DNA from: a virus
DNA: 64,000 nt
Virus record (IMG/VR): IMGVR_UViG_3300027706_000002
Coordinates: 1-64,000 of that record
Direction: 5' to 3' (one strand)
Shown: positions 40,967-49,664 of the stretch, in pieces
Layout of the letters: every line of letters starts with the position of its first letter
Numbering within the stretch: position 1 is the first letter of the stretch
The notes under the pieces: generated by a model
Databases searched by the model: none
Seen by the model: the letters and a program-made list of their open reading frames with translations, nothing else
Told to the model about the DNA's origin: nothing
Position numbers and translations under genes: made by a program

Positions 40967-43024
40967 CTACCCTCGTAAGCTCCGTAACAGAGCTCCCCAG
41001 AATTGGTAATTACGAACCACCTTGGGACGCGGTGGGTCTACAACTTCTTCGGCCCCAGCCGGCACCTCACCGTCCTCCGGCTTCCGTTGTGCGTCAACCG
41101 TTGCTACGTGGGGTGGACGATAGGTTTCTCGGGTTTGCTTCAGCTTCTTGGAATAGCGTTTCGCTTCTCCACGACCTTGGCTCGTCGCTTCGGCTTCTTC
41201 AGCTCCCCCTCGGGTATCGCGAGCGTAGGAAAGATTGGCGGCTGGGGTCGGCTTTTCGAGTTCCTTTTCCCTCGAAGTCTCACTCGCGTGCTCGGCCTTC
41301 GAAGACGGATTACCTTGGGCTGATCCGAGAACGGGTGGAGGGGGTTTCGGCTTACTAAAACCCGGTGGAGGAGCCGGCTCGAACCCATGCTTATCGGCTA
41401 GAGCTTCCGCCTCTTCTTGTTTATCCTGTTGAGCTTCCTCAGCGGTTTCCAAAACAGCTTCTGCCTCTTCCTCGTCCCAACCGAGAATGCGAGTCAGGTA
41501 ATCTCGGGGAGGAACAACTCCTTCGACTCCGCCGGCCACATAGGCCGCGATGGCTTGGGTCGTCTGTAGAGCAATGGCCGCTTTGTCCTTCTTCGTCGTC
41601 GAGTCGAGATCCGGCCATTCAATCGAGTACCCGGAAGGTTCCGGCAAGACTCTCAGAAGAATCAATCGGTCGATAAAGGGAGCGATAATCCTGGGAGTAA
41701 TGTGGAACTTCTGCCTCGCTCGTAGACGGTCGTTCCAGGCCGCGTCGTCCTGGGAAGAAGCGAGTTCGCCGCGTTCACTCCCCATAAAGACTCGCAGCGG
41801 TACGCCCAGCTTAATACAGATCGCTTCCAGTTGCACACGGATCTGCGGACTCGGATCTACCACCTGGGGAGCAAGGGATTTCGCGGTCATCCCCAACAAG
41901 CTAATCCAACGTTGTAGTCCGCTGTGATAATCCTCCATCATCTGGCGCAATCCGCCGATGTCGAGGATCGCGTCCCCACCCATCTCGGGATGCGTCTCGA
42001 TGGATAACCCCGGAAAGGCCCCCCGCCAATACATCTCTGCAGATCCTCCATAGAGCTTACGGAGATCGAGGATCGTGTTGAGAACGGCCCGCATCCGAGG
42101 AGCCCCGAAGATCTCGGAGGACTGGAGATTATCGGCGATATGGATAACCCGGCTCCAGTGGACGCGGACCGTCGCGAGAGGAAGGCCGATCCCAGTGTGG
42201 GGTTGCCTGGGATCGTTGAGGGTAACGCGGTACATGATAGGCATACCGAAGCGAGGGCTATACATACTCGCTTCGTACTGTACCACTTGCACGAGATGTT
42301 CGTCGAAGACCCGCAGAAACAGCAGCCTGCGCTGCTGGCTGTCCTTCCGCTGCGGTTGCATCGGCGTGAATTGAACTCCGAAATACTGCGCGTCGGTTCC
42401 CATCGTCGAGGCTAACGGTTGCTCGAGAGCCTTGGGTAGTTGTCCGCCGTAGATATCCTTCGAGGTCAGATCGCTCACCCCGGTCACGTCGATCGGTGCC
42501 CCATCCGGCGGTGCGCCGTCTACAGGTTCCTCGAGCAGTTTTCCGTCGTCCAATCCCAACAGCAGAATTCCGTAGGTGCCGATTCCTGACATAATATCGG
42601 CTCGAAGCAGGTAACTCCACACGAGGGAGCCTTCTTCGTCCTGTAACCAGGACTCGCCGTTAATCATCAGGTTAGAACCCAAAGCGTCCCAGGCTTCCTC
42701 GAACTCCGTCGCGTTTTCGGCAGACTCGTCTTCGTACACCGTTGGACTCATCTGCCAACACTCTTTCGGATAGACCTCCACGACCCGTTCGGCGATCGGG
42801 TTACGATCGTAGAGACTGCGATAGAGTTCAGCGTTAAGAGCGTCGGGCCAACCGCACTCGTTCTCGATATCTTTATGTTGAGAATTGAACTGCTTAAAGA
42901 ATTCCTGGCGGCAGGTCCACCAGTTATTAACCAGCTGCTCCAGACGAGCGAAGCGTTGTTCCTCGTTGAGAGTGGGAACGCTGTTTCCTGCCGGTTTTGT
43001 CGTCTTACGTGACGTGGACGCCAT
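40967..43024 (-). CDS. Portal protein
   Basis: 685 residues. N-terminal half shows portal-like features of the DUF1073 type: SLYDRNPIAERVVEVYPKECW near 68, ADIMSGIGTYGILLLGLDDG near 142, SRVIHIADNLQSSEIFG near 290 and PLRVFMGSERGELASSQDD near 405. The C-terminal 170 residues are acidic then Pro/Lys-rich and probably disordered or head-inward. It follows the terminase genes and precedes head genes. GAAGGAG lies before the ATG. Confidence 0.87.
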   Translation of the reverse strand: MASTSRKTTKPAGNSVPTLNEEQRFARLEQLVNNWWTCRQEFFKQFNSQHKDIENECGWPDALNAELYRSLYDRNPIAERVVEVYPKECWQMSPTVYEDESAENATEFEEAWDALGSNLMINGESWLQDEEGSLVWSYLLRADIMSGIGTYGILLLGLDDGKLLEEPVDGAPPDGAPIDVTGVSDLTSKDIYGGQLPKALEQPLASTMGTDAQYFGVQFTPMQPQRKDSQQRRLLFLRVFDEHLVQVVQYEASMYSPRFGMPIMYRVTLNDPRQPHTGIGLPLATVRVHWSRVIHIADNLQSSEIFGAPRMRAVLNTILDLRKLYGGSAEMYWRGAFPGLSIETHPEMGGDAILDIGGLRQMMEDYHSGLQRWISLLGMTAKSLAPQVVDPSPQIRVQLEAICIKLGVPLRVFMGSERGELASSQDDAAWNDRLRARQKFHITPRIIAPFIDRLILLRVLPEPSGYSIEWPDLDSTTKKDKAAIALQTTQAIAAYVAGGVEGVVPPRDYLTRILGWDEEEAEAVLETAEEAQQDKQEEAEALADKHGFEPAPPPGFSKPKPPPPVLGSAQGNPSSKAEHASETSREKELEKPTPAANLSYARDTRGGAEEAEATSQGRGEAKRYSKKLKQTRETYRPPHVATVDAQRKPEDGEVPAGAEEVVDPPRPKVVRNYQFWGALLRSLRG

Positions 43025-43238
43025 TGGCGTCTCCTTCGCTAGAAGAAGAAGTCAGTGGGGCGGAGAATCGGGTTGGCTTAGGGGTAGACCCGGGGTAGGG
43101 CTGCCTGTCCCTTTTCCGCTTCCGTACTTTCCTCGGGGCGAACGTACCGAACTCCCTTACGATCCTTCGTACAAGACAAAGACAGTCGTCCCTAGGATAG
43201 CGGAAGCCTAAGTGAAAGCCTAGGGGAATGTTACGCTG
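43025..43238 (-). other. Spacer between terminase and portal, no clear gene
   Basis: 214 nt with no reading frame that has a ribosome binding site. A 7-bp inverted repeat, CCCTAGG / CCTAGGG (43190-43196 and 43219-43225), lies just 3' of the terminase C-terminal gene on the minus strand but has no T-run. A 33-codon frame ending near 43078 starts only with TTG and lacks a ribosome site, so it is not called. Confidence 0.4.
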
Positions 43239-44180
43239 CTACCCTCTCTCGTGGATCGCTCCCACCTTACGCCGCGTACCGACGTGTTCACTTCCCCACA
43301 CAGCCAACACGAGAGCGTCGGCCTGATCCGGGGAACACCCAAGTAATTCCTTGAGGGTCTTTTGTTTCGATTGTGGATCCTTTTTATCCTTCGGGAGAAG
43401 GTACAGCCTTCCCTCAGGATCGTAGGTTAATGGAATCGGAGCGAGTTGCCGACGAAGCTCGGTATAGTCAGCGGGCAAAGCAAAACCCTCGGGGTTAGCG
43501 GCCGGATCCAACTTCGAGCGTAGCAATCCATACATCTCCGCTCGCCGGTTAACGTAAGCGTACTTCTCTTCCTGCTGTTCGCGACGATCGGATACGGGAT
43601 AACGGCTGTAGCGAATCTCCAGAGACGGAACCTCGCCGAAAGCCACCGTGACGACCTCGTATCCCATCGACCGCAGGCGATCGGCGTGTTGTTTTCCTCC
43701 TCCGCCGCGATCCATGTAGACCTTGTGGGAAGGAACGGAGTGCTTCTTGGCGAAGGCTAGTAGCTCGCTGGTAATCACCGAAGTATCGGGGGTCTTCTTT
43801 GCAACGAGCTCGATAAGACCTCGCTTATCGACAGCGGCCATCGTCGTCTCCGCTCCCCCTTCTCCTGGATCCACACCGATAGCAATCGCGGTACGGGCCA
43901 CATAACGCAATTCCTCCGCACGTCGGGCTGCAGCGTTTAACCAATCCGGAGGAAACAGTAGATTCTCCGCACCCTCATAGAACTCCGCGTCCAGGCCGAT
44001 ACACTGACGGACCTTGTCCCAAGTGACTCGCCGTTTTGCGTAATCGATCCAAGGTAAGACACCCGGCAGTAAGACTTCTCCCGTCGGCTCCAAGCCTCTC
44101 GACCTCTGCTCCAATCCCCAACGCACATTAGGGCTGTCTTCGGCCCGGATGCGGATAATCTTGCGGTAGTAACGAGACAT
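43239..44180 (-). CDS. Terminase large subunit, nuclease half (split)
   Basis: 313 residues carrying the RuvC-like nuclease of TerL: Asp104 in AIAIGVDPGEGG, the MDRGGGGKQHADRL block near 155, and SPDQADALVLAVWG near 290 with the last catalytic Asp. Its start, RYYRKIIRIRAEDSPNVR, is what normally follows the ATPase motif in a one-chain TerL, so this is the C-terminal half. The ATPase half is a separate gene at 44730-45380; two small genes lie between. The pair would act together in DNA packaging and cutting. Confidence 0.87.
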   Translation of the reverse strand: MSRYYRKIIRIRAEDSPNVRWGLEQRSRGLEPTGEVLLPGVLPWIDYAKRRVTWDKVRQCIGLDAEFYEGAENLLFPPDWLNAAARRAEELRYVARTAIAIGVDPGEGGAETTMAAVDKRGLIELVAKKTPDTSVITSELLAFAKKHSVPSHKVYMDRGGGGKQHADRLRSMGYEVVTVAFGEVPSLEIRYSRYPVSDRREQQEEKYAYVNRRAEMYGLLRSKLDPAANPEGFALPADYTELRRQLAPIPLTYDPEGRLYLLPKDKKDPQSKQKTLKELLGCSPDQADALVLAVWGSEHVGTRRKVGAIHERG

Positions 44181-44183
44181 ACA

Positions 44184-44501
44184 CTAGCTCGGCTCAGAAG
44201 GAGGTTGTGCGGGAGTGGGAGCGTAACCGGGGGTTTCTCCCCAGGAAAGCATTGCCCCTCGTAAGGCAGCGTAAAGACTCTCGAACATTGCGGCGGAGAT
44301 CTGGACGAGAGCCAATTTACCGTCCGGCAGATAACAAAGCAGAGCAACGCTGCTCTTTCCTGATTGCATACCTCCTTGTAAGACGATAAAACGATCGAGA
44401 GAGATTTCTACTACTTCCTCTTCGGCTAGTACTTCCTCTTCGGCTAGTTCCGGAAAAGGAGGCGGATCGCCCTGGCGTAAAATCTGAATCCTCGTATGCA
44501 T
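44184..44501 (-). CDS. Small protein inside the split terminase, 105 aa
   Basis: N-terminal acidic Pro-rich part and a compact domain LDRFIVLQGGMQSGKSSVALLCYLPDGK near 36-63. GGMQSGKS fits a Walker A pattern by chance or design, but no Walker B is present, and the block looks like a small phage beta-domain (ends with SAAMFESLYAALRGAM). Overlaps the upstream stop as TGATG. Function unknown. Confidence 0.6.
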   Translation of the reverse strand: MHTRIQILRQGDPPPFPELAEEEVLAEEEVVEISLDRFIVLQGGMQSGKSSVALLCYLPDGKLALVQISAAMFESLYAALRGAMLSWGETPGYAPTPAQPPSEPS

Positions 44502-44785
44502 CAGTCGTCTCCGTTGAGAAGGTATTCGACGGCCTCCTGGGGAGAATCGAAATAGCGAATCCCTGCCGTCGTAAGAAGGATCTCGCCACTCTTAACGATC
44601 CTACCTTTATCGTCCAAGTAACTACTCAAGCATCTCCACAAGAACCACTTGCCAGGTTGGATAGGTCGATTCGGGCTGCCGGAAGGATAGATCCTCGATC
44701 CATCGCTAAGCAGATAGAAACCGAATTGTTTATCCGGAGCGGGCAGCCGCACTTTGCCCTGTTTCTTGCGCGAGAACATCCCCAC
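44501..44785 (-). CDS. Small protein inside the split terminase, 94 aa
   Basis: Basic N-terminus (FSRKKQGKVRLPAPDK) then a beta domain (FGFYLLSDGSRIYPSG, WFLWRCLSSYLDD) and a short C-terminal helix (SPQEAVEYLLNGDD). A good AAGGTGGGG site precedes ATG 44785, which lies inside the last 56 nt of the ATPase gene. No homing-endonuclease motif seen. Confidence 0.62.
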   Translation of the reverse strand: MGMFSRKKQGKVRLPAPDKQFGFYLLSDGSRIYPSGSPNRPIQPGKWFLWRCLSSYLDDKGRIVKSGEILLTTAGIRYFDSPQEAVEYLLNGDD

Positions 44786-45380
44786 CTTGCACCCCCCTGT
44801 AGAAGAAGTTACTGCACGGATAGGGGTTGCCGATAATCAGCTTGCGCCGTGCCCAAGTATCCGAACGTTCGTAGCTCACGTCGTCTACACCACTCGCTTC
44901 GTCAGCGATAAACAACGTCCGGGGAATCCCGTCCCCCTGTTCTGCTATATGATGTCCGAGCATCCCTTCGCCCTTGGCCGCCACTCGGCCTATGAGATAA
45001 CTCAGACCACAGACCTTTCCTTTGACCACTTTGCGGATGTGGAGATGATTCACGAGTAGCGGTCCACCGTGGTTCGTATCCAAAGGTTGCGCAGCCGATT
45101 GAACGAAGCGACGGATTTCACCCCAGAGCACTCCCTCTAGCTGCGTGTGGTCTACCGAGGTCGTCACGATCCTACAAGGATGTCGACTGAGAAAGAACCA
45201 CAACGCGGTGAGTCCAGCGATAAAATCCTTACCAAGCATATTCCCCGCCGGTACATAGGTCTCATCGTTGTCCTGTACGGAATAGAGAATCTCCCACTGC
45301 TTATCGTACAGTCGGATATCGGGCCAATAGCGGCTGATAAACCGAACCGGATCAATGACCTTCGTTGGAATTGTCGCCAT
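44730..45380 (-). CDS. Terminase large subunit, ATPase half (split)
   Basis: 216 residues with the packaging ATPase: a degenerate Walker A PAGNMLGKDF (residues 44-53), Walker B TLFIADEAS (155-163, Asp160-Glu161), and coupling motif IIGNPYPCSNFFYRG (182-196). The chain ends 20 residues later in a different-looking tail, just where the nuclease half should begin. Overlaps the small-subunit gene by 29 nt. It would need the separate nuclease polypeptide to make a working TerL. Confidence 0.88.
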   Translation of the reverse strand: MATIPTKVIDPVRFISRYWPDIRLYDKQWEILYSVQDNDETYVPAGNMLGKDFIAGLTALWFFLSRHPCRIVTTSVDHTQLEGVLWGEIRRFVQSAAQPLDTNHGGPLLVNHLHIRKVVKGKVCGLSYLIGRVAAKGEGMLGHHIAEQGDGIPRTLFIADEASGVDDVSYERSDTWARRKLIIGNPYPCSNFFYRGVQGGDVLAQETGQSAAARSG

Positions 45381-45957
45381 TGGAAACCTCGCTCAGCTGA
45401 CCGATCCGTTCCTGGAGCAGACGAGTTACAGGATTGGCGGCGAGATCCTGCCGCTCGTAAAGCTCGTCCCAATCGATCCCTACGTTGACGGTTTGCGAAG
45501 AGTTGGCTTGGAAGAAGACTTGGAGATGCGGATCGTTCTTGAGTACACCTAGCAGCTTGAGACGGGTTTCGATACAGCGTTGGACGGTTTCCAGGTAAGC
45601 CACATTACCCGTTTGTCCCTTGCGCTGCCGCTCTTCGGAAATCCCGTTGGCGTTTTCGCGTACCGTAATCGTCTCTGCATCCTTTTGGCTTCTTTCCCAA
45701 GCAGCCCACGCTTCTTTCTCTACCGCATCCATTCTCGCCAGTTCTTCCGCCAATCGAGCCGCATAGTCTTGGGTCGCTCGTTCCTTCCACATCTCCCGAA
45801 TCTTCTTCAGGAGCACGTGGATACGAGGTTGCGTGACGCCCACCTTGGCCGCGATTTGCCGCTGTGAATAGCCCATCACGTAAAGTTTCGCTACCTCAGC
45901 GTACAATTCTTCTTTCGCACGCATCGAGGGACGTTCAATTCGTCTTCGTCCTGGCAT
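45352..45957 (-). CDS. Terminase small subunit
   Basis: 201 residues with an N-terminal helix-turn-helix (VAKLYVMGYSQRQIAAKVGVTQPRIHVLLKKI, 22-53) that would recognise the packaging site, followed by long helices (ARLAEELARMDAVEKEAWAAW) for oligomerisation. It precedes the TerL ATPase half with overlap, as expected for TerS. GAGG lies 9 nt before the ATG. Confidence 0.82.
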   Translation of the reverse strand: MPGRRRIERPSMRAKEELYAEVAKLYVMGYSQRQIAAKVGVTQPRIHVLLKKIREMWKERATQDYAARLAEELARMDAVEKEAWAAWERSQKDAETITVRENANGISEERQRKGQTGNVAYLETVQRCIETRLKLLGVLKNDPHLQVFFQANSSQTVNVGIDWDELYERQDLAANPVTRLLQERIGQLSEVSNGDNSNEGH

Positions 45958-46024
45958 CGTCGCGGACCTCTACAGCGATTACGTCGTTGAAGATAACTGC
46001 CGATCTATCGCACAATACAGCTCA

Positions 46025-46033
46025 ATTCTAACA
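46025..46033 (-). promoter_or_regulatory. Candidate extended -10 promoter before terminase genes
   Basis: Minus-strand TGTTAGAAT, an extended -10 (TGn plus TAGAAT, 5 of 6 consensus), in the 102-nt AT-rich spacer upstream of the small terminase gene. No clear -35 at 17 nt. It would start transcripts about 60 nt before the gene. Confidence 0.35.
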
Positions 46034-46059
46034 GTTTTCTAAGCGATTTAACTCGATCA

Positions 46060-46710
46060 CTACGTCGTTTTCTCGATCGCTGGTAATCCGGCGATACGCC
46101 GAACGTGGTCCAAGGATTCAATCACTCGTACACCGTCCAGGTAGACGTAGCTTCCAGCAATCCGAGGACTCAGGTCGATAAAGTGAACTTCTCGAATCGG
46201 TTGGAGAAGAACCATCTTCGGCCCCCAATTAAACCAGAAAGTACTACGACAGTAAATCGATTCCGTAAAGCCTTGGCGAAAACTGCAAATAAACTCTCCC
46301 AACTCTGAACGAAGTTTGTCATAAAGATGGACATGATACCAGAAGTTCGACTGAAGAAGATAAGTCTTATCCGAGGGATACTTCGATACTCCGCAGTCTG
46401 CGGAGAGAGAATCGTAAGCCTCGTGTAGCCAGAAGGACCAACAGTTATCCAGTAACTCCCGCTCGCGGCGGCGCAGTAACTCGCCCCGCGTTAGGGCGGC
46501 AGCTGGCCCGGGTTCTGTTCGGTAGAGTAAGATAGTGTGATCAGGATGCGGAATTGCCGTCGTTAGTTCGATCTGCAACCGAATGAACTCCGCTCGCTCT
46601 TCCTGACCATGATCCTCCAACCAATCAGCGTAGATGAGGCGCAGGCCCCTATCCGAAGGTTCTCTACAGATCGCCTCGAGAAATCCTCTATCGTCGGAAA
46701 AGGCCCCCAT
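46060..46710 (-). CDS. TIGR02996-domain protein (planctomycete marker)
   Basis: 216 residues. The N-terminal 50 residues match the TIGR02996 'repeat-companion' domain: FLEAICREPSDRGLRLIYADW then LEDHGQEERAEFIRLQIEL. In cellular genomes this domain is essentially restricted to Gemmata-like planctomycetes. The remaining part is a mixed domain rich in Tyr, Trp and Phe. It follows the primase-helicase gene directly (CAGGAGGGG site). Function unknown even in the host; in a phage it probably mimics or interferes with a host system. Confidence 0.85.
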   Translation of the reverse strand: MGAFSDDRGFLEAICREPSDRGLRLIYADWLEDHGQEERAEFIRLQIELTTAIPHPDHTILLYRTEPGPAAALTRGELLRRRERELLDNCWSFWLHEAYDSLSADCGVSKYPSDKTYLLQSNFWYHVHLYDKLRSELGEFICSFRQGFTESIYCRSTFWFNWGPKMVLLQPIREVHFIDLSPRIAGSYVYLDGVRVIESLDHVRRIAGLPAIEKTT

Positions 46711-48921
46711 CTAGAACCCCTCCTGTTGCTCCTCGCGAAGTACCCGCAAGTATAAACCCCGTACCTTTTCCGTGAGCTTCCAACGTTGTCTTCGCGTACC
46801 CGGACAGACATAGGATTCTACCGCTCCGATCCGACGTAGAAACCGCAAAAAGAGGCTCAGACGTTCGCTTGATTCTCCGGTTAGAATCTCCAAAGCCTGT
46901 AGATCTCGGCCTTGCGAGCCTACTTTGGCGAGCTCCTTCGTGAGCGTCAAGATGAGACCTCGAGCCGTATCCAGAGCCACCCTTCGGACTCTTCGCATCA
47001 CTTCCGCGTCCAGTTCCGAACGATTCAATACTACTGCTAAACAAGCAGCTAACCGTTGGATTTGCGTGACGAGACGGGCCGCAAATTCTCGCTCGGCTAC
47101 CTCCTGTTGCTTCGTCGAGGGACGAGCTCGCATAAAGGCTACCAGCTTTCCGTAGCGGATACACTGATGGATTGCCTCATCCGACATGTGGATATTCCCC
47201 AGGAGCTTCGTAGCATTGTTCCGCAGATACTCCACGTAACCCCCCGTGAGACGCATCGCCTGGACAATCTCCGGCGGAAACTGTGTATCCATACTTCCGT
47301 TCGCTTCCATGCCGAGATTGCGACGGTTCCGATTTGCTAATCGTAACAGAACCTCATCCTCCAACGTATCATCGATCCCATCCATAATGACACAATCGAG
47401 AAAGCGTTCCCCCAATTCCGAAGAGTCGAGAATCCGTAACGAGCTCGTTCCGCACAAGATCCAGGTCATACGGATCCCCTGGTAATCTCGGCTCATCCGG
47501 TTACGGTAGTGGGTGCGAGACGTAGTGTCGTAGATATCTCGAGCTTCTGAGAGAATCTGTCCGAGATTGGGAGATTGGAGAAGAGTATCGCCGTCCTTCG
47601 TGATAAGCGTCTTATCTTTAAGCCGAATCAGAAGAGAATTGTCTTCCTTACCGTCGCGATCGGACTGAAACCCGCTGTGAAAGCCCCGAATCGTACTCTT
47701 GCTAACCACGTATTGTTTTGCTACGGCTAGAGCTTCACACAAGGTACTTTTACCGCAGGATGCAGGACCCATAATCTTACACCACAGTTGGTCCCCTACC
47801 GCCTTCGTCGAGGTTACGCAAGCCAGCATCACACTCAGAGCCCGATCTAAACCTTCTGTCCACTTTAGGGCTTTCTTCCAGGAGTTAACCAGGGTTTTCC
47901 AATCAGTACACTCCAGAGGGTCCATATCCAAGGCCCCCTGCGCGGGTCGCTCTCCTTCCCGACGTACCGCTTTCCAATCCTCCGGAGGCAGTGAAATCTT
48001 GGCGAACAGTTGTTCGGCTCGATAGAGACGTTGCTTAACGGTAGTGCCCTGGCGGAGCCAATCTCGTACATCGTATCCGTCCGCTAAGGCCGGGTCGTAT
48101 CCCTGCGGACCCCACAGAAGAATCTGTACGGATTTCGGTGGTTTCGTTGCTGCTTCGAGCTTCCGCAAGGCTCTTTTCATCCCATCGGCTCCTGGGGAAA
48201 AGAAACCTCCTCCAGCCGTTCGTTCGCGAGGATGATCCGAGTCGTACAGAAGAGAAACCGTCTTCCCCTCGAACATCTCCACCCACTCGTCCAGAAACGT
48301 AGAACAAGAAGGAACTGCCAAGACGTTGGCGTGCCGATCGCGTTTTCCCAATCGCAGAGTTTCCCACAAGGCAATAGCGTCCCAGGGGCCTTCACACAGG
48401 TAAACAAGGGACTTACCAGCGTGGTAGAGATTGCAGCCGAAGAGTTGGTGGCCTCCCACGAAACCTTCTCCCCCTTTCAAGGCTTCGTGAGGAGCCGCCA
48501 ATAGAGCTTTCCGTTGGGGAGTTCTGGCATAGCGGTAGAGTTGTACGAGTCTCCCGTCCGCTAGCCAACCCGGGAAAAGCCACTCGCTCGTTATTACCGA
48601 ACGAGCGAGGCCCCACTGTTGTAGCGTCCCGGGGTCCAAGAGTCCACGCTCTTCCGCTAACTCTTTCCAGTCTTTTGTGGAGGAGAAGCTGATCGCGTAT
48701 AGTCTACGCAGAAATTCCAGGGGGTTGCCGTGTTCTCCGCAGACCTTACAATCCCAGCTACCGTTCTGCGGATTGGCGTGGAACTTGTTTTCCTTACCGC
48801 AAAAAGGACAATCGGCTATAGCTTGAGATTCTCCTTCTTGGTATCGAAGTTCTACCCCGTAGAAAACAAACGGTTTGAGGTTGCGAGGAGTAGTTGAAGA
48901 CGGCGTGGTATTTCTTGGCAC
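46711..48921 (-). CDS. DNA primase-helicase-like replication protein
   Basis: 736 residues. A zinc finger (Cys38, Cys41, Cys58, Cys61 in CPFCGKEN and CKVCGEHG) as in CHC2-type primases is followed by a TOPRIM-like part (Glu177 in LCEGPWDAIAL, Asp227/Asp229 in LLYDSDHP). A P-loop ATPase follows with Walker A GPASCGKS (385-392) and an arginine-bearing segment GERFLDCVIMD near 515, resembling SF3/VirE-like phage helicases. It likely primes and unwinds at the phage fork. The start is GTG 48921 with GGAGGA at 10 nt. Confidence 0.85.
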   Translation of the reverse strand: MPRNTTPSSTTPRNLKPFVFYGVELRYQEGESQAIADCPFCGKENKFHANPQNGSWDCKVCGEHGNPLEFLRRLYAISFSSTKDWKELAEERGLLDPGTLQQWGLARSVITSEWLFPGWLADGRLVQLYRYARTPQRKALLAAPHEALKGGEGFVGGHQLFGCNLYHAGKSLVYLCEGPWDAIALWETLRLGKRDRHANVLAVPSCSTFLDEWVEMFEGKTVSLLYDSDHPRERTAGGGFFSPGADGMKRALRKLEAATKPPKSVQILLWGPQGYDPALADGYDVRDWLRQGTTVKQRLYRAEQLFAKISLPPEDWKAVRREGERPAQGALDMDPLECTDWKTLVNSWKKALKWTEGLDRALSVMLACVTSTKAVGDQLWCKIMGPASCGKSTLCEALAVAKQYVVSKSTIRGFHSGFQSDRDGKEDNSLLIRLKDKTLITKDGDTLLQSPNLGQILSEARDIYDTTSRTHYRNRMSRDYQGIRMTWILCGTSSLRILDSSELGERFLDCVIMDGIDDTLEDEVLLRLANRNRRNLGMEANGSMDTQFPPEIVQAMRLTGGYVEYLRNNATKLLGNIHMSDEAIHQCIRYGKLVAFMRARPSTKQQEVAEREFAARLVTQIQRLAACLAVVLNRSELDAEVMRRVRRVALDTARGLILTLTKELAKVGSQGRDLQALEILTGESSERLSLFLRFLRRIGAVESYVCPGTRRQRWKLTEKVRGLYLRVLREEQQEGF

Positions 48922-48948
48922 GGAAAGTATCCTCCCTAATAGAAGAAC

Positions 48949-49407
48949 CTAGGCGTCCTCGGGGAACGCGGCCGGCTTCTTGTCCTGCGAACCGGAGACT
49001 GCACGCCGTTCTGCTTCGGTATCCCGATTGGCTCGATCGGCAGACGTACTACTATATCCGTTCGGGTAACGAACGGCTAGCTTAGCCAGATTGTGGAGAA
49101 GAACGTCCTCCAGACGTATCCCCAAAGCGTTGCAAGCTAACGCCACGTACCACAGTAGATCGCCAAGCTCGGACTCCAGAGCTCCTCGATCGAGATCCTT
49201 TCCATAGTACAACCAGTTCTCCACGCAAGAATTGATCTCTCCAGCTTCACCGGCGATACCGATAGCCGCGTGGAGAAGACGGATCGGGGTTAAGAGCCCG
49301 ATCCCCGGAGAGGTGGGAAGAGCGGGAGGACTGAAGATCCGTATCCGAGACTCCTGCTGATCGCATTCGGTTCGGCTGGCCATCTTTTGATAAGCATCCA
49401 AGTCCAC
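48949..49407 (-). CDS. MazG-like nucleotide pyrophosphohydrolase
   Basis: 152 residues with the MazG motif set in LLHAAIGIAGEAGEINSCV near 45-63 and ESELGDLLWYVALACNALG near 77-95 (E-x-x-E...E-x-x-D pattern). Such enzymes hydrolyse (d)NTPs to monophosphates and in phages adjust nucleotide pools. The true start is GTG 49407 with AAGGAG at 7 nt; the longer frame is not supported. It belongs to an operon with thymidylate synthase and nucleotidase homologues. Confidence 0.85.
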   Translation of the reverse strand: MDLDAYQKMASRTECDQQESRIRIFSPPALPTSPGIGLLTPIRLLHAAIGIAGEAGEINSCVENWLYYGKDLDRGALESELGDLLWYVALACNALGIRLEDVLLHNLAKLAVRYPNGYSSTSADRANRDTEAERRAVSGSQDKKPAAFPEDA

Positions 49408-49424
49408 AGTACATCTCCTTTTTG

Positions 49425-49664
49425 TTAAAGAGATCCATGTAGTTGTTGTTTCGCTCGTTCGATTTCCAGGTACTTTTCCAGATAATGCTTGGCTTTTTCC
49501 AGGTCTTCGATACCTCCTTTCTTCTTCCATCGACAGATGTACTTCGTGATGACTCCTTGAAAGTAATCGAGATCGTTGGCCGCTACGAAGTCCCAGTGTT
49601 GTATGGTCATCGTTTGGTAGTGATTACCGCCTACCTGTCGATCGTTGGCGGCTTTCGAGCTCAT
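49425..49664 (-). CDS. DUF3310 (SaV-like) protein
   Basis: 79 residues matching the DUF3310/SaV-like family: DRQVGGNHYQTMTIQHWDF, then YFQGVITKYICRWKKKGG and a C-terminal LEKAKHYLEKYLE helix. The family is common in phages next to nucleotide metabolism genes and is sometimes annotated as a nucleotide kinase, without firm evidence. ATG 49664 follows AAGGAGG and overlaps the TS gene end. Confidence 0.87.
   Translation of the reverse strand: MSSKAANDRQVGGNHYQTMTIQHWDFVAANDLDYFQGVITKYICRWKKKGGIEDLEKAKHYLEKYLEIERAKQQLHGSL

Noticed and set aside
43025-43238. A 33-codon ORF in the terminase-portal spacer
   Set aside because: Only TTG or CTG starts and no ribosome binding site.
44184-44501. A P-loop ATPase from the GGMQSGKS stretch
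   Set aside because: No Walker B or other ATPase motif in 105 residues; the stretch is better explained as part of a small beta domain.
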